From: Rubellicoccus peritrichatus
GTDB taxonomy: Bacteria > Verrucomicrobiota > Verrucomicrobiia > Opitutales > Cerasicoccaceae
Direction: 5' to 3'
Length of the DNA: 64,000 nt
Assembly (NCBI RefSeq): GCF_033100135.1
Contig: NZ_CP136920.1
Coordinates: 744,001 to 808,000 of the forward strand
The translations under genes were made by a program, and so were the position numbers. Below, piece by piece: positions 46,069-54,739 of the stretch (its first letter is position 1; every line of letters begins with the position of its first letter). The notes under the pieces were generated by a model. That model was not told the DNA's origin. It did not search any database and saw nothing but the letters and a program-made list of their open reading frames with translations.

Positions 46069-46428
46069 TTAGGCCTCAAGTGCGGCACGGGCCTTGCCGA
46101 CCAATGCAGTAAAGGCTGCTTCATCATGAATCGCGATTTCGCTAAGTGACTTGCGATCAAGCTCGATCCCGGCCTTCTTCAGACCGTTCATGAAGCGGCT
46201 GTAAGCCATTCCATTTGCGCGGCATGCCGCGTTGACGCGGACGATCCAGAGCTGACGAAATTCGCTCTTCTTTTTACGACGATCGCGGAACGCGAAACGC
46301 TCAGACCGCTTCAAAGCATCATTTGCATAGCGATAGAGACGTGATTTATTACCAAAGTAGCCTTTGGTTTTCTTAAGGACGCGCTTACGACGCGCCTTGG
46401 TTGCTGGTCCGTTTGTTGCTCTAGGCAT
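46069..46428 (-). CDS. rplT: 50S ribosomal protein L20
   Basis: 119 residues. 'MPRATNGPATKARRKRVLKK' and 'GYFGNKSRLYRYANDALKRSERFAFRDRRKKKSEFRQLWIVRVNAACR' are the L20 N-terminal rRNA-binding arm, followed by 'YSRFMNGLKKAGIELDRKSLSEIAI'. L20 is needed for early 50S assembly. This ATG has a clear Shine-Dalgarno sequence (AAAGGA, five to six bases upstream), unlike most genes here. It follows rpmI by about 80 bases. Confidence 0.97.
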   Translation of the reverse strand: MPRATNGPATKARRKRVLKKTKGYFGNKSRLYRYANDALKRSERFAFRDRRKKKSEFRQLWIVRVNAACRANGMAYSRFMNGLKKAGIELDRKSLSEIAIHDEAAFTALVGKARAALEA

Positions 46429-46508
46429 GTTTTTCCTTTCTGGATTCTTAGAACGGGCAAGGTCGCCTGATTTGTTTCACCCGCCGTTCAGCGTTAATGT
46501 GTAAGCAC

Positions 46509-46706
46509 TTAGAAGTGATTTGGCATCGCGCGGCGGACGTGCTCGGAAAAGCCCTTGGATACTTGTTGATCCTGGCCAGAGCGACGACGTTGCTTCGTCG
46601 ATTTCTTACGAAGCAAGTGCCTGCGATTAGGGCTGCGGCGCATTACTTTGCCGGAACCTGTCACCTTGAAGCGCTTGGTGAATGCTTTGCGTGTTTTTGC
46701 ACTCAT
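46509..46706 (-). CDS. rpmI: 50S ribosomal protein L35
   Basis: 65 residues from the ATG at 46706; the frame is open further upstream but 'MSAKTRKAFTKRFKVTGSGK' is the family start. It continues 'VMRRSPNRRHLLRKKSTKQRRR', typical L35, a small basic protein of the large subunit. rpmI-rplT order is normal, but infC, usually directly upstream, is replaced by a PEP-CTERM gene. No Shine-Dalgarno sequence precedes the ATG. Confidence 0.95.
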   Translation of the reverse strand: MSAKTRKAFTKRFKVTGSGKVMRRSPNRRHLLRKKSTKQRRRSGQDQQVSKGFSEHVRRAMPNHF

Positions 46707-46858
46707 AGTTTGTGAAAAAGCGGGAAAGAAAAGCGGAAAATGCCCCACCTGTAAAGGATGATTTTGCTTTTTCTTCGAATGATAGACTTGGTTACCATTA
46801 ACCAACAAAGCCCCACAGAGGGAGGCCTTTGCTAAATATCGGAATGAAATATGGCGGT

Positions 46859-47524
46859 CTATGCAACCTGCCTGGACTTACGCCAGCGACGGAGCCCGGC
46901 AGCACCCAGAGCGAGAGCGCCAAGGCCGGTGGCGACGGTTGCAGGCTCAGGGATGGGAGTTTGGATATTGGCACCCGTATCTTCATAGGCCCATTGAACG
47001 ATTTCAACTGTGCCCGAATTACCACCATCAGTGAGAATGACTTCAGCCCAGCCATAGAGCACAAGCGAACCTGACGGGTTGAATTGGAAGCCCAGATAAC
47101 CGCTTTCACCGCTGTTAAAGCCAGACACACTGGCGCCAAGGCTGCCACTGCTCATTAAGAGGGCAGAAACAGCATTGAAATCGCCTGAGTTAACTTCGGC
47201 ATTCGCGCCAAGATTCAGTGCTCTGTTTGTATAAGCGGTCGCCACTCTCTCAGAGAAACCGTTAGTAAGGCCCTGAAAATAAACAAGATATAAGCCGATT
47301 GCTGTCACACTTATGCTCGCTACATTGACTTCCGCGGCTCCGGAGTTGTCGATATTCCAGGCAGCACTGCCACTGCCATTGCCTACAGTAAAACCAGGCA
47401 AACCCAAGTCCGTATTGGTAACGATAGCACCATCCAGGCTGGATGTTCCAATCAGCGCAGTGATTGAAGCAGCACCAGTTCCTAATACGGTCTTTGTCGC
47501 AGAAGTAGCATTACTTGATTTCAT
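46859..47524 (-). CDS. PEP-CTERM protein, 221 residues
   Basis: Starting at the ATG at 47524 ('MKSSNATSATKTVLGTGAAS') gives a signal-like hydrophobic N-terminus followed by a Gly/Ser/Asn-rich beta-strand region ('GLPGFTVGNGSGSAAWNIDNSG', 'YLGFQFNPSGSLVLYGWAEVILTDGG'). Such LEPR-XLL-like or PEP-CTERM beta domains are seen on matrix proteins. The end has the sorting signal: 'IPEPATVATGLGALALGAAGLRRWRKSRQVA', with PEP, a hydrophobic helix and an Arg cluster. An exosortase elsewhere in the genome should process it. Cargo function is unknown. Confidence 0.85.
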   Translation of the reverse strand: MKSSNATSATKTVLGTGAASITALIGTSSLDGAIVTNTDLGLPGFTVGNGSGSAAWNIDNSGAAEVNVASISVTAIGLYLVYFQGLTNGFSERVATAYTNRALNLGANAEVNSGDFNAVSALLMSSGSLGASVSGFNSGESGYLGFQFNPSGSLVLYGWAEVILTDGGNSGTVEIVQWAYEDTGANIQTPIPEPATVATGLGALALGAAGLRRWRKSRQVA

Positions 47525-47616
47525 GCCGAAGAAATAAGGCATATACACTACACCAAGGCAAGCCTAAAGCATTCTGAGGAAGATCAAGCCTGATTGTAAT
47601 TTGCCCACAACCGTGA

Positions 47617-48174
47617 TCAATCTTCCAGAATCAAAGTATAGGAGCCGCCACTGGCCACACCTTGTTGAAACACTCCAGTTCCCAAGTTACCATCATCCAA
47701 TGTCGCATCCAATCGCCGGAGGAACTCTGTATCCGCATTGGAGCCAACCACGGTGATGCCTGCTTCAAACCCGAAAGCACCCGGACCATCCCAGTCCCAT
47801 TGACCATCCATGATGGTTGGATCTTCAAATTTGTCAGCTGCGACATATCCATCCATGACAACCGGTAACGTTCCTGGACCTCCGTCTGCAGGCCATTCCC
47901 CGGTATCGAGAGCATATGTTTCAAAGGCACCTTTGAATTGACGAAAGTCATTGGTAAGACGTGACTTATAAGACCCTTCACGGGCCTTTTCGAGTGCCGG
48001 CATAGCCAAAACGGCCAGGAGACCAATAATCACAACGAGTATCATCATTTCAACCAAAGTGAATGCCGAACGTGTATGGTTGAGGTTTGAAAAGGGCAAA
48101 AAGCCCACTGATTTTTTAGGACTTTCAGAGCAGGGATCCCTGCCTAAATGCCCAAAGGGGATTACTGTTTTCAT
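47617..48174 (-). CDS. Prepilin-like / type II secretion pseudopilin protein
   Basis: 185 residues with a class III signal: after a long 36-residue leader comes 'SAFTLVEMMILVVIIGLLAVLAMPALEKA', with Phe at +1, Glu at +5 and a hydrophobic helix. The residue before the expected cut is Ala, not the usual Gly, so processing by PilD is likely but not certain. The globular part has 'FETYALDTGEWPADGGPGTLPVVMDGYV' and 'GAFGFEAGITVVGSNADTEF', as in many verrucomicrobial GspG/H-like proteins. A hairpin (TGGGGG/CCCCCA) lies at 48210-48227 upstream of the ATG. No pilus assembly genes adjoin it. Confidence 0.83.
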   Translation of the reverse strand: MKTVIPFGHLGRDPCSESPKKSVGFLPFSNLNHTRSAFTLVEMMILVVIIGLLAVLAMPALEKAREGSYKSRLTNDFRQFKGAFETYALDTGEWPADGGPGTLPVVMDGYVAADKFEDPTIMDGQWDWDGPGAFGFEAGITVVGSNADTEFLRRLDATLDDGNLGTGVFQQGVASGGSYTLILED

Positions 48175-48209
48175 GATAAGCGATTTTATGAGTTATGATA
48201 TTCGAGCAG

Positions 48210-48227
48210 TGGGGGAATGAGCCCCCA
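48210..48227. promoter_or_regulatory. GC hairpin upstream of the prepilin gene
   Basis: A six-base stem TGGGGG/CCCCCA with a six-base loop, 36 bases before the prepilin start, in the probable 5' untranslated region. It has no T-tract. A role in message stability or control is only a guess. Confidence 0.4.
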
Positions 48228-48442
48228 TATTTATTATGGATGAAGAACCCCACCATAACTCTATCTTCTGTTGCTTATCAATCGTGTCTTCTCAATTGAG
48301 GATTCAATGCACTCAAACCGGAGGCGTCAAACCCACAAGCCGCTTATTATCAATAGCTTACACAGTTGTAAACGATGAATGAAAATATACTACGGGAAAT
48401 CCCGTAAAACGATGACAATTATCCTGTATTGATCTAAGCTTT

Positions 48443-48463
48443 TTCCGGGTAGACCACCCGGAA
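48443..48463. terminator. Hairpin immediately after the PpiD-like gene
   Basis: A perfect eight-base stem (TTCCGGGT/ACCCGGAA) with a five-base loop AGACC, four bases past the stop. On the minus strand it is followed by AAAGC, not T, so it is not a classical terminator, though its position suggests a 3'-end role. Confidence 0.5.
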
Positions 48464-48467
48464 TGCC

Positions 48468-50114
48468 TTAGAATTCCTCAGGTCTGGCGTTTGCTTCGCC
48501 AATTGTAATGAGGTCATTGATGATACCCTGAGCCGTGAGACGTGAGCTCATGGAAGCCAGCTGCTCGATATTCTCAACCACTTCTGGTGCATCCAATGGA
48601 TACTCGGGCACCGTCTTTGTCTCAACATAAACAAATGTGCTCAGGTCACTGAAACTCTGCATGTCAGATAGCTCGCCCTGATCCATGTTTTGCAAAGTTG
48701 AGAGGACAAAGTAATCGAGTCCCTGCGGCGGACTCATCATGGTGAAGTCAGCATAGTTGCTAACCGTGAGACCAGCAGTCTCGGCAGCTTCCTTGAAAGA
48801 CTTTCCTTCATCCAAAGCTGCAGTGAGTTCCTTTTTCAACTCAACGGCTTTCAAATTAAACTGACGCTCGCCCTCTTCTTTAGAGTAATCTGCAGCTACC
48901 TGGATACGAACATCTTCCAAAGGAGGAACCGTCGTGGGTAGCTCTTCTTTCAGGAAAAGGACTGTGGCACCGTCGTCACTAGGCACGGCATCCGTATAAA
49001 AACGGCGCTCATTTAGAGACGCAGCCAAAGTCGCGGCAGAGTTATTGATGAAGGGGGTGTTCGTACTGACAAGCGCGGAAATGTTGTTACGAGGAAATGC
49101 TTGAAGCACTTTCTCCGTCAGGCCCTGTTTCTTCAAAAAGGCGGCAATAGATTCAGGGTTGTAGGTAAGTTCACCTGAGTCTGTTGCTTCAAATACGACA
49201 ACTGCGAGCTCGTTGGCCTTGGCAGTCGCAATGTCCTCGGCTTGCTCGAGTTTCCAGGCGCTGGCCACTTCATCACGAATATCTGCCAAAGGCTTGGTTT
49301 TACCTTCTTCATCCTTTGGCCATTTGGTGCGATTCGAATTATAGTAAGTGGTAAGGTCGGCTTCGGTAGGATCTTTGACTTCACCAACAAAGTCAGCCGC
49401 TGGAAATTCAACATAACTAACTACAATCTTTGGACCGCTTTCGTAACGAAATTGATTCTGCTCGTAAAACTCCTGCAGGGCTTCAGGAGTCGCTTCAACT
49501 GCTGGCGTAAAAGCAGCTTTATCCATACTCGCCACATCAATCGTCCACTTGGTGTTACGCTGTTCGAGCTCACGCATTGCCATGTAAGGAAGGACGTAAC
49601 CAGGACCACCCAGCCCATCCATGACCTTCTGAATACGATAGTCCTGAATCAAAACGATGCTGAGGTTTTCCTCCCCATTGGGCGTGCTCTGGGCACTATC
49701 GATGGCCTTGGTATATAGGTCGCGACTGAAGGCTTTTGTCTGAGGATCCTGAAAAGCGGGAACATCTCGCAAGAACTCGGCAAATTGCTGCTCACCCGGA
49801 CCTGGGATATTCATCTGGTCGGCCAGGTAAAGCGCCACGGCGCGCTGCAGCATAGCTCCTTCCTGATTGCGAGGTGAAATACGGCGTTGCATCAGGTTTG
49901 CGCTAATGCTGGTCCATTGCCCAAGGTTATTCATGTCCTTGGGAGAATTCAGATTGATGCCGTAGAATTCACGTCGAACATCGGCAGGGTTTCCTGAGCC
50001 AAAACCGCCTGTGTTACCAATCGTGAAAACGAACGCCACGATGATCACAGCGAGAAGAATACTGAAGAGCCACTTGTAGTGACGCTGCATGACTGTTTGA
50101 AGCCAGGTAAACAT
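48468..50114 (-). CDS. PpiD/SurA-like membrane-anchored periplasmic chaperone
   Basis: 548 residues. An N-terminal helix ('WLFSILLAVIIVAFVFTIGN') anchors the protein. It is followed by a SurA_N-like chaperone region ('MQRRISPRNQEGAMLQRAVALYLADQM' to 'YVLPYMAMRELEQRN', ~residues 70-200). After 'YVEFPAADF', where PpiD proteins continue into a PPIC rotamase domain, I see instead a helical stretch and 'VPPLEDVRIQVAADYSKEEGERQFNLKAVELKKELTAAL', i.e. no clear peptidyl-prolyl isomerase core. It may fold outer-membrane proteins by holding rather than isomerising. It lies after argG on the same strand, with about 107 bases between. Confidence 0.82.
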   Translation of the reverse strand: MFTWLQTVMQRHYKWLFSILLAVIIVAFVFTIGNTGGFGSGNPADVRREFYGINLNSPKDMNNLGQWTSISANLMQRRISPRNQEGAMLQRAVALYLADQMNIPGPGEQQFAEFLRDVPAFQDPQTKAFSRDLYTKAIDSAQSTPNGEENLSIVLIQDYRIQKVMDGLGGPGYVLPYMAMRELEQRNTKWTIDVASMDKAAFTPAVEATPEALQEFYEQNQFRYESGPKIVVSYVEFPAADFVGEVKDPTEADLTTYYNSNRTKWPKDEEGKTKPLADIRDEVASAWKLEQAEDIATAKANELAVVVFEATDSGELTYNPESIAAFLKKQGLTEKVLQAFPRNNISALVSTNTPFINNSAATLAASLNERRFYTDAVPSDDGATVLFLKEELPTTVPPLEDVRIQVAADYSKEEGERQFNLKAVELKKELTAALDEGKSFKEAAETAGLTVSNYADFTMMSPPQGLDYFVLSTLQNMDQGELSDMQSFSDLSTFVYVETKTVPEYPLDAPEVVENIEQLASMSSRLTAQGIINDLITIGEANARPEEF

Positions 50115-50221
50115 TGGAAATTCTAGGAGTTATTTAAAATCGTCTAAGAAAAATAGCCGAGGATCATGTCGCCGGAACATAGACCATGTCAATTCAGGAT
50201 ATGATGAAGGTAAATCGACGC

Positions 50222-51475
50222 CTATTCACGGGTCAACTTGCTCTGGCGAGCAATAACCGGGCCGCCCTGTGACTTGGCTCGAGCCCGCAAACGAAGTCCC
50301 TGCAAGCGGATGAAACCACTGGCATCGTCCGGGTTGTAATCGCTCTCAACACCTTCCATCGAGGCAATGTTTTCATCGTACAAGGACACAGGCGACTTCC
50401 GACCAACCGTGGTAATGTTGCCCCTGTAGAGCTTCAAACGAACCGTTCCGGAAACATTCTTCTGACTGTCATCGATCAGAGCCTGCAGGGCCTCGCGCTC
50501 GGGAGCATACCAAAAACCGTAATAAACCAGCTCGGCATACTTCGGTATCAGACTGTCACGGAGATGCTGAAGATCGCGATCCATGGTGAGACTTTCGACC
50601 TGCTGATGGGCACTGAGCAGAATTGCCCCACCAGGCGTTTCGTAAACGCCACGGCTCTTCATACCGACGAAGCGGTTTTCGACTAAATCCACGCGACCAA
50701 CACCGTGTTTGCCGCCCAGGGCATTCAGTTTTTTCATGACACCGGCTGGTGTCAAAGCTTCGCCATTAACAGCAACACAATCGCCTTTCTCAAACTCCAG
50801 CTCGACGTATTCTGCTTCAGCAGGAGCATCTTCGGGAGCCGTTGACAGTTTAAACATGCCTTTGTTCTCATCCGTCGTCGGATCAAACCATGGGTCCTCC
50901 AAAATACCCGCTTCATAAGAAATATGGAGAAGATTCCTATCCATCGAATAGGGCTTGGAAGCACTGGCCTCGACGTCGACACCATTTGCGCGGCACCAAT
51001 CAATCATCTCGGTCCGCCCAGGAAACATTTCGCGGAAGACAGGCATACGCCACGGAGAAATAATTTTAATATCCGGAGCAAGGGCCGCGTAGGTTAACTC
51101 AAAACGAACCTGATCATTACCCTTGCCCGTAGCACCATGCGCGACAGCTCCGGCACCTTCTGCTTTCGCAATATCCAACTGTGCTTTGGCGATCAATGGG
51201 CGGGCAATCGATGTCCCCAGCATGTACTGGCTTTCGTAAATCGCGTTGCCACGCATCATTGGGTAAATGAAATCCGAGGCGAACTCCTCAACCAGATCGA
51301 CGGTATAGTGAGCAACTGCCCCGGTCGCTTTGGCCTTCTCAGCCAGACCATCGAGCTCCTCTTCCTGGCCAACGTCAGCCGCGAACGTAACAATCTCCGC
51401 AGAGTAATGATCTTTGAGCCACCGGACCAAAACGGAAGTGTCGAGGCCACCTGAATATGCCAGAATGATTTTCAT
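50222..51475 (-). CDS. argG: Argininosuccinate synthase
   Basis: 417 residues. The ATP-pyrophosphatase loop '[16 protein letters not shown]' opens the protein. Others are '[36 protein letters not shown]', '[18 protein letters not shown]' and '[29 protein letters not shown]'. It joins citrulline and aspartate with ATP, the penultimate arginine step. The C-terminal ~15 residues are a short extension. It is the last gene of the argC-J-B-D-F-G run. argH is not in the window. An AGAAG-type palindrome lies in the gap to argF. Confidence 0.97.
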   Translation of the reverse strand: MKIILAYSGGLDTSVLVRWLKDHYSAEIVTFAADVGQEEELDGLAEKAKATGAVAHYTVDLVEEFASDFIYPMMRGNAIYESQYMLGTSIARPLIAKAQLDIAKAEGAGAVAHGATGKGNDQVRFELTYAALAPDIKIISPWRMPVFREMFPGRTEMIDWCRANGVDVEASASKPYSMDRNLLHISYEAGILEDPWFDPTTDENKGMFKLSTAPEDAPAEAEYVELEFEKGDCVAVNGEALTPAGVMKKLNALGGKHGVGRVDLVENRFVGMKSRGVYETPGGAILLSAHQQVESLTMDRDLQHLRDSLIPKYAELVYYGFWYAPEREALQALIDDSQKNVSGTVRLKLYRGNITTVGRKSPVSLYDENIASMEGVESDYNPDDASGFIRLQGLRLRARAKSQGGPVIARQSKLTRE

Positions 51476-51490
51476 GATTTAAAGTTATGT

Positions 51491-51596
51491 GAGAAGTAAG
51501 AAGAGTGAAGGCAGAAGATAAAGAATGAATTTAATCAAAAAGGAGAAGTGAAGAGGACTGACTGCCGCCTTCTCGCTTCTATCTTCTGGCTCCTAT
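51491..51596. repeat. AGAAG-type imperfect palindrome between argF and argG
   Basis: Left arm GAGAAGTAAGAAGAGTGAAG plus GCAGAAG; right arm CTTCTCGCTTCTATCTTCTG. The arms are purine- and pyrimidine-rich partial reverse complements with an AT-rich centre. It resembles the segment at 44695. Confidence 0.6.
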
Positions 51597-52529
51597 TTAA
51601 GTTACGAGTTCACCGAGAATCGCTTTCTGAACGTGTAGGCGGTTTTCGGCTTGGTCAAAAATGATTGAAGCAGGACTATCCAGCACTTCCTGCGTTACCT
51701 CCTCATCGGGATGCGCTGGAAGGCAGTGCATGAAATAAGCATCCGTTTTAGCCGCAGCCATGAGTTCAGCTGTCACTGCGTAAGGTTTCATTTCAGCGAG
51801 TCGTGCTTCAGCTTCCGCCTCATCACCCATACTAACCCAGACATCCGTGTAAAGAACATCCGCGTCTTTGACTGCTTCCAGTGGATCACTGGAAAAAGTG
51901 AAGCGATCTTCCAAACCTTCTTTTTTCAACAGAGCGAGAATCTCTTCGCCTGGTTCGTATCCAGCCGGACCGCCAAGAGAAATCTCCATACCAAGGTGTG
52001 CACCACCCAACAACCAGGAATTGGCCATGTTGGAAGCCGTATCACCCAGGAAGGCTAGTTTTTTCCCAGCAAGACTCTCAACCAGATCATAGCTGCCACC
52101 AGACCAGCGTTCTGCCAGAGTGAACATATCCGTGTAAATCTGACATGGGTGGAGAAAGTCTGTCAGGGCGTTGACGACGGGAACCGACCCTTCGGCCGCA
52201 AAGTCTTCAAGAACGGAATGGTCAAAACACCGAATGACCAACCCATGCAAGTAACGCGAAAGCACCTTTGCGGTATCGGCCGTCGATTCACCACGCTTGA
52301 TCTGCATGTTGCCGACATTGAGGATGACCGGATGAGCACCCAACTCATGAATGCCAACCTCGAAAGACACCCGAGTCCGCGTGCTGTTCTTATAAAAGAG
52401 CATCCCCCAGGATTCGCGATCCAGCAGGTTTGGAGTTTCCGCCCGGTTCACTTTCATTTCAAGTGCCTGCGCGAAAATCCGCTGGATCGCTTCCTTGTCA
52501 AAATCTGTTTCCTTTAAAAAATGGGGCAT
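51597..52529 (-). CDS. argF: Ornithine carbamoyltransferase
   Basis: 310 residues. Carbamoyl-phosphate motif 'YKNSTRTRVSFEVG' (SxRTR), 'HCLPAHPDEEV' (HCLP, ornithine site) and 'LAFLGDTASNMANSWL' are present. It converts ornithine plus carbamoyl phosphate to citrulline. N-terminal 'MPHFLKETDFDKEAIQRIFAQAL' is family-like. Length is normal. It follows argD by 48 bases on the same strand. Confidence 0.96.
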   Translation of the reverse strand: MPHFLKETDFDKEAIQRIFAQALEMKVNRAETPNLLDRESWGMLFYKNSTRTRVSFEVGIHELGAHPVILNVGNMQIKRGESTADTAKVLSRYLHGLVIRCFDHSVLEDFAAEGSVPVVNALTDFLHPCQIYTDMFTLAERWSGGSYDLVESLAGKKLAFLGDTASNMANSWLLGGAHLGMEISLGGPAGYEPGEEILALLKKEGLEDRFTFSSDPLEAVKDADVLYTDVWVSMGDEAEAEARLAEMKPYAVTAELMAAAKTDAYFMHCLPAHPDEEVTQEVLDSPASIIFDQAENRLHVQKAILGELVT

Positions 52530-52577
52530 CGTATTATTGTTAGAATTCTATGTTCTCATTTATGATGGCGTGAGCCC

Positions 52578-53810
52578 TCAGGCCATCGTTTTTGTTTTCC
52601 CCAAAACGTCTTCGAGGATATCCATGGCGGCACTCAGGTCTTCTGGTGTCGCGATCAGTGGTGGTAGCATACGTAGCGCATTAGATCCTGCGGCAACAAC
52701 AAGAAGACCGGCTTCCCGTGCTGCGACCATGACATCGAGTGGTGCAATCTTCATACCGATGCCGATCATGTAGCCAGCTCCCCGAATCTCAGCGACAAGC
52801 TGAGGGAACTTGCCCGGAAGCTCATTCAAACGTGCATGCCAGGCCTCCACGTTCTCACTCACCTTTGCGAGCAAGTTGTCACTTTCCATAACATCTAAAA
52901 CGGCCAGTGCGGCTGCACAAGCCAGCGGGTTGCCACCAAAAGTCGTGCCATGCGAACCCGGTGTGAAAAGCTTATGATAAGCTTCAGCAATCCAAATGGC
53001 ACCAATGGGAAAACCTCCACCAAGCCCTTTGGCCATGCCAATGGCATCGGGTTGAATACCCGCTTTTTCGAAGGCAAAGAAGGTACCAGTCCGTCCCGCT
53101 CCGCACTGAACTTCATCCAGCATGAGTAACAACCCGTGCTCATCGCAAAGCTTACGTAAACCCTGAAGAAATTCAGGTGTCGCCGGATGGATGCCACCTT
53201 CACCTTGAATGGTTTCAATAAAGATCGCAGCAGTCTGGTCGTCAATCAACGCCTCAAAGCTCGCCAAGTCATTGAGTTTTCCAAAAGAGAAACCATCCAG
53301 TAAAGGAGCAAAGCCATTCTGAATCTTGACCTGCGGCGTGGCACTCATACCGCCATAAGTCCGCCCATGAAAGGCCTGCTCAGCACAAATCACTTTGTAG
53401 CGCTGGCCTTCCTTGCCTGCAATGGACTGGCCGTACAACCGAGCCAGTTTGAGCAAGCCTTCGTTTGCCTCTGCTCCACTGTTACAGAAAAACATCCGCC
53501 CTGGTCCGGTTTTCTCAATCAGTTTCTGTGCAAGTAACCCCTGGGTTTCGTTGGCAAAAAGATTGCTGACATGCGCGAGCTTCGCGGCCTGATCCTGAAC
53601 GGCAGCAACCCAATGAGGGTGACTGTGCCCTAATGCGGTTACAGCGATACCACTTCCAAAATCGAGGTAGCGTTTGCCTTCATCATCCCACACATGCACG
53701 CCATCACCACGCACAAAAGTCACTGACGGCTGTCCGTAATTTCCCAAGACATACTGGGCGTAAAGATCTTTGGTTGATGCGCTCATAGTTGCGACAGGTG
53801 ACTCACTCAT
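52578..53810 (-). CDS. argD: Acetylornithine aminotransferase
   Basis: 410 residues, class III PLP aminotransferase. 'QYVLGNYGQPSVTFVRGDGVHVWDDEGKRYLDFGSGIAVTALGHSHP', 'FFCNSGAEANEGLLKLAR', 'FHGRTYGGMSATPQVKIQNGFAPLLDGF', 'LLMLDEVQCGAGRTGTFFAFEKAGI' (LDEVQ) and the PLP lysine region 'GMAKGLGGGFPIGAIW' are visible. It transfers an amino group from glutamate to N-acetylglutamate semialdehyde. A GABA-aminotransferase is the usual alternative, but position among arg genes makes ArgD much more likely. It starts 14 bases after argB. Confidence 0.95.
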   Translation of the reverse strand: MSESPVATMSASTKDLYAQYVLGNYGQPSVTFVRGDGVHVWDDEGKRYLDFGSGIAVTALGHSHPHWVAAVQDQAAKLAHVSNLFANETQGLLAQKLIEKTGPGRMFFCNSGAEANEGLLKLARLYGQSIAGKEGQRYKVICAEQAFHGRTYGGMSATPQVKIQNGFAPLLDGFSFGKLNDLASFEALIDDQTAAIFIETIQGEGGIHPATPEFLQGLRKLCDEHGLLLMLDEVQCGAGRTGTFFAFEKAGIQPDAIGMAKGLGGGFPIGAIWIAEAYHKLFTPGSHGTTFGGNPLACAAALAVLDVMESDNLLAKVSENVEAWHARLNELPGKFPQLVAEIRGAGYMIGIGMKIAPLDVMVAAREAGLLVVAAGSNALRMLPPLIATPEDLSAAMDILEDVLGKTKTMA

Positions 53811-53824
53811 AATTGATGATTGAT

Positions 53825-54736
53825 TCAGACGTTAACGATTTCGGTACCGATCCCCCGGTCCGTGAAAATTTCCAATAAAATGCTGTGCGACTGACGCCCA
53901 TCAACGAAGTGGACGCGATGCACGCCGTTGTGCAATGCATTGACTGCGCTATCGACTTTTGGAAGCATCCCGGCACCAATGACACCGTCTTCCTTAAGCT
54001 TCTCAACTTCGTCCACCCGAAGCGTGGATATCAAAGAGTCCGGATCAGACGGATCTGAAAGTAATCCGGGAACATCACTCAGATAAACCAAGCGCCGAGC
54101 CCGCAAGGCCGAAGCCACAGCGGATGCAGCAACGTCTGCATTGGTGTTGTAAGGATGGCCATCGTCATCAACTGCAATAGGAGAAATGATTGGCGTGTAT
54201 CCATCGGTCAAAGCCTTCTTGATCAACTTCGATTTCACAAAGCGAATCCGCCCGACATAGCCAAGATCGATTGGATTGCCATCCGCATCTTTCGACTCCA
54301 TCTGGTCACAGAGGAAAACCGAGTTCCCGGGAAGCCCCCTGGGCCGACCTGACTTTGCCTGAATCAATTCGCAGATATCGAGGTTGACGGCCCCATTCAG
54401 TGTTTTCTCAACAATTCTTACAGTATCCTCATCCGTAACCCGGAGTCCGTTTTTGAAAACAGGTTCCAATCCGGCCTCAGCCATCGACCGACTGATCGCT
54501 TTTCCACCGCCATGAACCACAACAACATTGATCCCGACGGCAGCCAGAAAAACAATATCCGTTGCTACCCGAATTCGGGTTTCCGGATCAGGGTCATCCA
54601 TGAAGCTGCCACCATATTTGACAACAAAAGTAGCCCCCCGAAACCGCTGAATATACGGCAGTGCCTCAAGCAGCACCTTGGCCTTGGTGGTGACGTCGAT
54701 CTGGTCAGGATGAATACTGGCAGCACTTATAGACAT
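53825..54736 (-). CDS. argB: Acetylglutamate kinase
   Basis: 303 residues, amino acid kinase fold. '[14 protein letters not shown]' holds the N-terminal phosphate-binding Lys and Gly pair; '[13 protein letters not shown]' is the second conserved Gly-rich motif; '[31 protein letters not shown]' is the ADP-binding end. It phosphorylates N-acetylglutamate. '[11 protein letters not shown]' region is normal for arginine-sensitive forms, so feedback by arginine is possible but not shown. It follows argJ by three bases. Confidence 0.96.
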   Translation of the reverse strand: MSISAASIHPDQIDVTTKAKVLLEALPYIQRFRGATFVVKYGGSFMDDPDPETRIRVATDIVFLAAVGINVVVVHGGGKAISRSMAEAGLEPVFKNGLRVTDEDTVRIVEKTLNGAVNLDICELIQAKSGRPRGLPGNSVFLCDQMESKDADGNPIDLGYVGRIRFVKSKLIKKALTDGYTPIISPIAVDDDGHPYNTNADVAASAVASALRARRLVYLSDVPGLLSDPSDPDSLISTLRVDEVEKLKEDGVIGAGMLPKVDSAVNALHNGVHRVHFVDGRQSHSILLEIFTDRGIGTEIVNV

Positions 54737-54739
54737 GGT

